Below are positions 58,233 to 64,000 of a DNA stretch of 64,000 nt, one piece after another. This stretch comes from Saturnia japonica. Its lineage: Eukaryota > Arthropoda > Insecta > Lepidoptera > Saturniidae. The first letter of the stretch is position 1, and every line of letters starts with the position of its first letter. The position numbers were made by a program, and so were the translations under genes. Where the stretch lies: NCBI GenBank assembly GCA_033032175.1, contig CM065311.1, positions 2,659,190-2,723,189 of the forward strand, in the 5' to 3' direction. The notes under the pieces were generated by a model that saw nothing but the letters and a program-made list of their open reading frames with translations, was not told the DNA's origin and did no database searches.

Positions 58233-59527
58233 TTATTCCGAGCTGGAAAATGGTTCTAAGTACTCCACTTGCATATCTTCTTCTTCATCTGAGGAAAATG
58301 ATGAAGACACAGAGGTATTTATAATAAATCGCTCTTCTTGCTTTTCTATTAACCTATCTTGATTAATGAAATCATTTTCATATTTTATTACATGCTCGCA
58401 ACATTTTTGCCATTAATCTGCACCAATTTGTGAGAAAGCTTCCTCTGTTAATGACTTGGTATCAGTTGCAGGCCTATTAATATTCTTCTCGGGAACTTTC
58501 TGCTTCATTATACCCCATATCATTTCTATGGGATTAAGAGTGCAATGGTAAGGTGGAAGCCTTAACACTTCATGACCGTGTGATTTAAAAATTTCATCAA
58601 TCTCTTAAATGGGCGGAGATTTGTTTTGTTGCACTGCTTCAAGTAATTGGCACTTACGCCAACGATCTTCATAATCAATATTATTTTTAAGCAGCCATTC
58701 TTTAATATCAACTATACGGTCGGATTGTGTGGGCGGTTTATTCAACTGTACAGAATGATAACTTGCGTTATCCATGACAATGAGAGCTGGTTTCGTAAGA
58801 TTTGTTATTAGTTTTTCTGTGACCCATTTTTTAAAGTTATTTTGGTTCATATCATGATGGTAGTCAACAGATATACTTTTTGACCTATATATTAAGCAAC
58901 AATTGGGCACAAAACCGTTTTCTCCGCCAGCATTCACAATAGTCCATCTTGCTCCCGCTGAAATACTTTTAGACGGACCTGATCTTTACTTTGCCAACAC
59001 TTATTTACAGAACATGAACCGTGTATATAAGTTTCGTTTAAATAAACTACATCTAGTTTGTTAGGTTCTTGTGATTCACGGTTCTTCTTCATACGCTCTA
59101 AATATCTGAAACTTTGTATCTTGATGTCATGACGCTCCATCAAAATAGTTCTTTTTGATTGGCACTTTACAAATTCAATGCCAATATTCTTCAGAATAAG
59201 CCTGTAAAAAAGCATAAGTTATAAAATATAGCAACGTTAAACTATAGCAAGTAAAATAAGTAGATACATATATGTGTTACCTCAATGATTCTCTGCCTCC
59301 ATTGAAATCAATATCTTCCCGAAGAGTTTGTAACAATTTCCTCACGGTTGGAATCTCTTTCCGTACAGTATAAAATGCCTTTATTTTATTTCTGATCACT
59401 TCTAAATCAAAACTGTCCAGATTAGTTTTTTTCTTTCCCCCATTCCTCTTTTTACCAGGCGTACAGAACACACCTCCGTTTACTCTTCCTTCATTAATAA
59501 TTCTTCATATGGTAGAAGAAGAAACCC
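58233..59527 (-). pseudogene. Tc1-like (DDE_3-type) transposase, copy A
   Basis: Exons 59281-59527 and 58233-59201 (GT-AG intron) on the minus strand; at least one upstream exon is missing. The first part has a helix-turn-helix tail (SSSTIR(R)IINEGRV in the sister copy) and LREDIDFNGG. The catalytic part has VVYLNETYI, where the family has YLDET, so the first catalytic Asp is Asn. A frameshift follows near 58935-58950. Then HHDMNQNNFKKWV, LIVMDNASYHS (second Asp), a TAA at 58605-58607, LPPYHCTLNPIEMIWG (third residue, Glu), a TAA near 58420, and an acidic tail SSSFSSDEEEDMQ ending at 58233. The family is the same as 36562-37654. Confidence 0.75.
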
Positions 59528-59635
59528 CTGTAAGTAACAGTTCAATAACATAGAGTAAGGATAGTACACAATATAATATTACTTAATTGATTTCATCATA
59601 GGTTTTAATTTTTCTTTTAATGTACGAGAACCCTA

Positions 59636-60276
59636 AATAATATATACACTGTTAGTGACGCGTAGGGCTAAGCGTGATGATAGAAATCATAATTGTAGAT
59701 ATAAGTTGTAGGAATTATGAATTTGTATACACGATCGGCGATTTAATGTTTTCTTGTAAACTTGTAAAAATGCTTATAATATCGTAGAAATAGTCTCTTA
59801 AAGTATTGAACTTATATCTCATCAATAATCTGTGTTTTATAACAGTTATATTTAATGGTTAATGTCGTATAGGATAGTTAGCCTACTATGTGTGTTGTAT
59901 AACGTTTGTAACGTATAATAGTGCGTACATAACGTGTTTTTAGGCCGGTTAAGGTTGTAAAGTTTATTGTTTGATATTTACGATGTTTATTAACCCTTAA
60001 TGTTGTATTTAGTGTTTTTATGTAGGTATTTATGTCCGTAATAACATAAGACAGATTTCATAGTGATTTAATAAGTATATTTAAAGATATTAACAATTTA
60101 TTGATTATTGTATAGAATAATAATAATAACGTAGATAGGGACAGCAATAGTGCAGCCACTACGCGCCACCGCGGTAGCGCGCCATGACCATATTTGGTAA
60201 TGCTAGAGTAGTAGAGAGATAGACGCTATCGCTCCGTCCCGCTCCAACGGTGAAATAAAACTCTAGCCGTCGCGGT
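59636..60276. other. Segment present only in unit A
   Basis: 641 bases starting AATAATATATACACTGTTAG and ending at GTCGCGGT; unit B has only TACTGTACC in its place. The segment is AT-rich with a GC-rich end (60150-60276, CACCGCGGTAGCGCGCC). It could be a solo LTR or other insertion in A, or a deletion in B; no clean target duplication was found. Confidence 0.5.
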
Positions 60277-61189
60277 CTACCGGCACACACAGGTGCCACA
60301 AACTGAAGACTCAAGACTCAAGAATCAAGACTGGAAGAAACAGTACTAAGAAAATAGTATTAAGAAAAATTTAATTGTATCTTGAGAAAAATACAGCGAA
60401 ATTTTATTGTGGTATCTGTGTGTCATTGTCTTCATGTGTTCAACCCGCCAGCGACCCAGTCCTCTCCGCTCCCGTGCTACGTCAGCGCCACGCCTACAAG
60501 AAGGCACCTCACTGCGTGTTTACCTTAATGTTTCGCCCTCTTCACGCCTAGTAGTTTCGGGTGTGAGCAGGGTTGGTCACATGCAGCGAGAGGGGCTCGC
60601 ACGCACTGGTTTCCAGACAGCTGGTTACCGTAGCGTGTATTCCGCCGTCGGTTATACAGAGTTCGAGGGAATCGTTTCCGACGCGTTCGCGCTCTCGGTG
60701 TGCGGTCCCGCTCTGTATTGTTGACGTAGCACATTTTATAAAGGGTGCACGCGCGCCCATTTTACACACAAAAATGTTTGTTTGCAGAATATCAAAAAAG
60801 CTGCCAAACTATTACTAACTCTAACTTTAACACTATGATTAAAATAATAATTATTATTTCGGTACTTAGAAAAATGTATGTATAAAATATAAAGTATCTT
60901 GACTTGTTAGTTCTACGTACCGGTGAATGTTTGAACTCTCTTTAAAATCGAAGATTCTGATTGGCCTCCAGCGTCTTCTGCACAAATCCTTTAGTATACA
61001 TTGTAAACAACGTTCCTTGCTTGTGATCGAATTGGTTTTTTCGACATTTTCACGAAAACTGTAACTTTTGAAGAAAAAAACAAAACATCTCTGCAGCGGT
61101 TGACTCAACTCGAATTTAATTTGATAGATAATAATTGATAATTGTCATATGAAAATCACAATTAATTTTTTTGTTTTCGTTCCGTCAGA
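60277..61189. other. Non-coding GC-mixed block repeated in both units
   Basis: Open frames occur on both strands and in several phases around 60407-60820 (repeated at 63069-63431) because the block is CpG-rich and poor in stop codons. None has a recognisable protein. The same is true of a minus frame at 60866-61108 and 63528-63770. Confidence 0.5.
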
Positions 61190-62077
61190 TTTTGGTACAC
61201 CTATACCTCCCTCTGAGGTAAACGGGCCTGGTAATCTTAGCCTTTGCCTTTTTGCATAATTAAGCCCAAGGTATCTCCTTCCTAACCTATTCTATCCTTA
61301 CCATCCTATCCTCGAGGTTGTTTGGGCGGAGCCTCGGTTTTACGAATCTGCGTTCTCTGCCTCGAGACTGCTAAGGACTCCCCTAGGGAAACCACTAGGT
61401 CTATTTCCTGCGCGTCACTGCACTTCGACCGCAGGTCTCATTGCTCCAGGTTCGGATAGCCCGTTGAACTCTTTCGGCGTACCCCCCCCCCCGCTTTCCA
61501 GGCAGGGAGGTTTTATAAATTACTACCCCGCCGTAACCATAAAACCCGTTGCTCCCGTAGTAACGCTGTCCAACTCATTCTCGTCCCTTCCGGTCGAGAT
61601 TGATTCGCTCGCTAGCCCAGCGCCATTTTCACAGATGGATATCACGATCCCTTTTATCATATCCACCGAACGCATCGTAAACGACGACGGCTTTACAGTC
61701 ATTCTGTCTCCGTAACGAGCGTCTCGAGATAGCCCCGTCGCGCATACGAGCGTGAAAAAAACCGCCAAAATGGTCGATGGCGCCGCCACCCGCGTGCCTT
61801 CTGTTCATACCGACGCGCCAATCATCAACAAAAAACAAAGACCCATTTTCCCCGCAAGTTTCCATCCTGGCTCCTAGCCTCTTTAATCTGTACGTCAGTG
61901 ACCTACCCAGTCTTCCCGAGGTCAAGTTAGGTCTACACGCTGATGACACAGTCATATACGCTTCTTAAATGAACAGTTTCCACCTCAAACATACAGGCCA
62001 ACGCGCCGTGACCACTCTCGGGGAGTGGTTTAACGACTGGCGAATGGCCATAAATCGATTTAAGAGCGCCGCGATGC
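61190..62077 (+). pseudogene. Jockey-like LINE fragment with internal deletion
   Basis: 61464-61715 has a possible ORF1 start (MNSFGVPPPPLSRQGG). From about 61857 the sequence changes abruptly to reverse transcriptase: VSILAPSLFNLYVSDLPS (motif B, with the PQG turned to Val-Ser), then LHADDTVIYAS (motif C, Asp pair kept), a TAA at 61966-61968, and GEWFNDWRMAIN. Everything between ORF1 and RT motif B is missing. The fragment ends at 62077 exactly where unit B begins. The left limit (61190) is a guess based on a composition change. Confidence 0.55.
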
Positions 62078-62834
62078 TCCATGACAATGAGAGCTGGTTT
62101 CGTAAGATTTGTTATTAGTTTTTCTGTGACCCATTTTTTAAAGTTATTTTGGTTCATATCATGATGGTAGTCAGCAGATATACTTTTTGACCTATATATT
62201 AAGCAACAATTGGGCACAAAACCGTTTTCTCCGCCAGCATTCACAATAGTCCATCTTGCTCCCGCTGAAATACTTTTAGACGGACCTGATCTTTACTTTG
62301 CCAACACTTATTTACAGAACATGAACCGTGTATATAAGTTTCGTTTAAATAAACTACATCTAGTTTGTTAGGTTCTTGTGATTCACGGTTCTTCTTCATA
62401 CGCTCTAAATATCTGAAACTTTGTATCTTGATGTCATGACGCTCCATCAAAATAGTTCTTTTTGATTGGCACTTTACAAATTCAATGCCAATATTCTTCA
62501 GAATAAGCCTGTAAAAAAGCATAAGTTATAAAATATAGCAACGTTAAACTATAGCAAGTAAAATAAGTAGATACATATATGTGTTACCTCAATGATTCTC
62601 TGCCTCCATTGAAATCAATATCTTCCCGAAGAGTTTGTAACAATTTCCTCACGGTTGGAATCTCTTTCCATACAGTATAAAATGCCTTTATTTTATTTCT
62701 GATCACTTCTAAATCAAAACTGTCCAGATTATTTTTTTTCTTTCCTCCATTCCTCTTTTTACCAGGCGTACAGAACACACCTCCGTTTACTCTTCCTTCA
62801 TTAATAATTCTTCGTATGGTAGAAGAAGAAACCC
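62078..62834 (-). pseudogene. Tc1-like transposase, copy B, cut at the duplication joint
   Basis: Exons 62588-62834 and 62078-62508 correspond to copy A shifted by 3,307 bases. It has the same Asn in YLNET and the same frameshift before HHDMNQNNF. The protein stops being homologous at LIVM, at position 62078, so the second and third catalytic blocks are absent. One visible replacement is an Arg to Trp near VRKEIP. Confidence 0.75.
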
Positions 62835-64000
62835 CTGTAAGTAACAGTTCAATAACATAGAGTAAGGATAGTACACAATATAATATTACTTAATTGATTT
62901 CACATCATAGGTTTTAATTTTTCTTTTAATGTACGAGAACCCTATACTGTACCCTACCGGCACACACAGGTGCCACAAACTGAAGACTCAAGACTCAAGA
63001 AACAGTACTAAGAAAATAGTATTAAGAAAAATTTAATTGTATCTTGAGAAACATACAGCGAAATTTTATTGTGGTATCTGTGTGTCATTGTCTTCATGTG
63101 TTCAACCCGCCAGCGACCCAGTCCTCTCCGCTCCCGTGCTACGTCAGCGCCACGCCTACAAGAAGGCACCTCACTGCGTGTGTACCTTAATGTTTCACCC
63201 TCTTCACGCCTAGTAGTTTCGGGTGTGAGCAGGGTCGGTCACACGCAGCGAGAGGGGCTCGCACGCACTGGTTTCCAGACAGCTGGTTACCGTAGCGTGT
63301 ATTCCGCCGTCGGTTATACAGAGTTCGAGGGAATCGTTTCCGACGCGTTCGCGCTCTCGGTGTGCGGTCCCGCTCTGTATTGTTGACGTAGCACATTTTA
63401 TAAAGGGCGCACGCGCGCCCATTTTACACACAAAAATGTTTGTTTGCAGAATATCAAAAAAGCTGCCAAACTATTACTAACTCTAACTTTAACACTATGA
63501 TTAAAATAATAATAATTATTTCGGTACTTAGAAAAATGTATGTATAAAATATAAAGTATCTTGACTTGTTAGTTCTACGTACCGGTGAATGTTTGAACTC
63601 TCTTTAAAATCGAAGATTCTGATTGGCCTCCAGCGTCTTCTGCACAAATCCTTTGGTATACATTGTAAACAACGTTCCTTGCTTGTGATCGAATTGGTTT
63701 TTTCGACATTTTCACGAAAACTGTAACTTTTGAAGAAAAAAACAAAACATCTCTGCAGCGGTTGACTCAACTCGAATTTAATTTGATAGATAATAATTGA
63801 TAATTGTCATATGAAAATCACAATTAATTTTTTTGTTTTCGTTCCGTCAGATTTTGGTACACCTATACCTCCCTCTGAGGTAAACGGGCCTGGTAATCTT
63901 AGCCTTTGCCTTTTTGCATAATTAAGCCCAAGGTATCTCCTTCCCACCCTATTCTATCCTTACCATCCTATCCTCGAGGTTGTTTGGGCGGAGCCTCGGT
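62078..64000 (+). repeat. Direct duplication, unit B (runs off the window)
   Basis: Second unit, lacking about 632 net bases of unit A and a further 15 or 16 bases near 63000. It is still aligned with unit A at the last base of the window (64000 pairs with 61338). Confidence 0.85.

Larger units (their letters stand above)
58771..62077 (+). repeat. Direct duplication, unit A (3,307 bp)
   Basis: Unit A runs from inside the transposase of copy A to the LINE fragment. From 62078 the same sequence starts again (58771 aligns with 62078). 58771-59635 aligns with 62078-62944 with a 2-bp indel and a few substitutions. Then 59636-60276 has no counterpart, and 60277-61338 aligns with 62954-64000. Confidence 0.85.

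Noticed and set aside
60407..60820. A 105-codon gene repeated in both duplication units
   Set aside because: Open frames exist on both strands and in several phases of this CpG-rich block and none resembles a protein, so low stop density explains them.

Overview
The window is nuclear DNA of an insect, most likely a lepidopteran (moth or butterfly). The evidence is spliced, insect-like single-copy genes, AT-rich spacers, Helitron-like termini of the type common in moths, tRNA-derived SINEs, an RTE tail, and dense nested transposons. All protein and family names come from reading translations by eye; no database search was possible.

Host genes: three compact genes are confidently readable, all with intact frames across clean GT-AG introns. 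They are an NDUFAF2-like complex I assembly factor (23544-24312, minus, 3 exons, 149 aa), a TAX1BP3/TIP-1-like single-PDZ protein (42009-46685, plus, 3 exons, 123 aa) and NDUFA5, a complex I subunit (49734-51120, minus, 3 exons, 118 aa). The second introns of TAX1BP3 and NDUFA5 are filled by transposons.

Layout. 1-3119: truncated Ty3/gypsy element (minus). 3438-3837: mariner remnant. 4.6-5.6 kb: two SINEs. 5929-17925: one RNase H-bearing non-LTR retrotransposon flanked by a 13-bp duplication and split near its 3' end by a 6.7-kb BEL/Pao element (453-bp LTRs, 5-bp duplication). 18-22 kb: Helitron-like pieces, a degenerate tandem repeat, a GC-rich block and a SINE. 23.5-25 kb: NDUFAF2 and an RTE tail. 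26954-30444: short gypsy element with both LTRs, whose integrase core is deleted. 30473-34728: ISL2EU/PIF-like DNA transposon with a THAP-DDE transposase facing a SAP-SWIM-YqaJ nuclease gene. 36.5-37.7 kb: Tc1-like remnant. 38364-41590: long-armed foldback element with CACAGTG ends and a CGCCG duplication (Transib-like). 42-46.7 kb: TAX1BP3, with a 3.3-kb DNA transposon in intron 2. 49.7-51.1 kb: NDUFA5. 53179-58191: a second transposon of the same protein family as the one in TAX1BP3, again with an ATAT duplication. 58.2-64 kb: Tc1-like transposase and LINE debris arranged as a 3.3-kb direct duplication that runs off the right edge.

Every transposon gene read here is broken by stops, frameshifts, deletions or lost catalytic residues, so the mobile content is a graveyard whose order of insertion can still be reconstructed. 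The most interesting parts are the RSS-like foldback element, the pair of ATAT-target transposons with an uncharacterised transposase family, the AT-rich element family with palindromic tips that inserted into both of them and into the foldback arm, and the two-gene YqaJ/THAP transposon.
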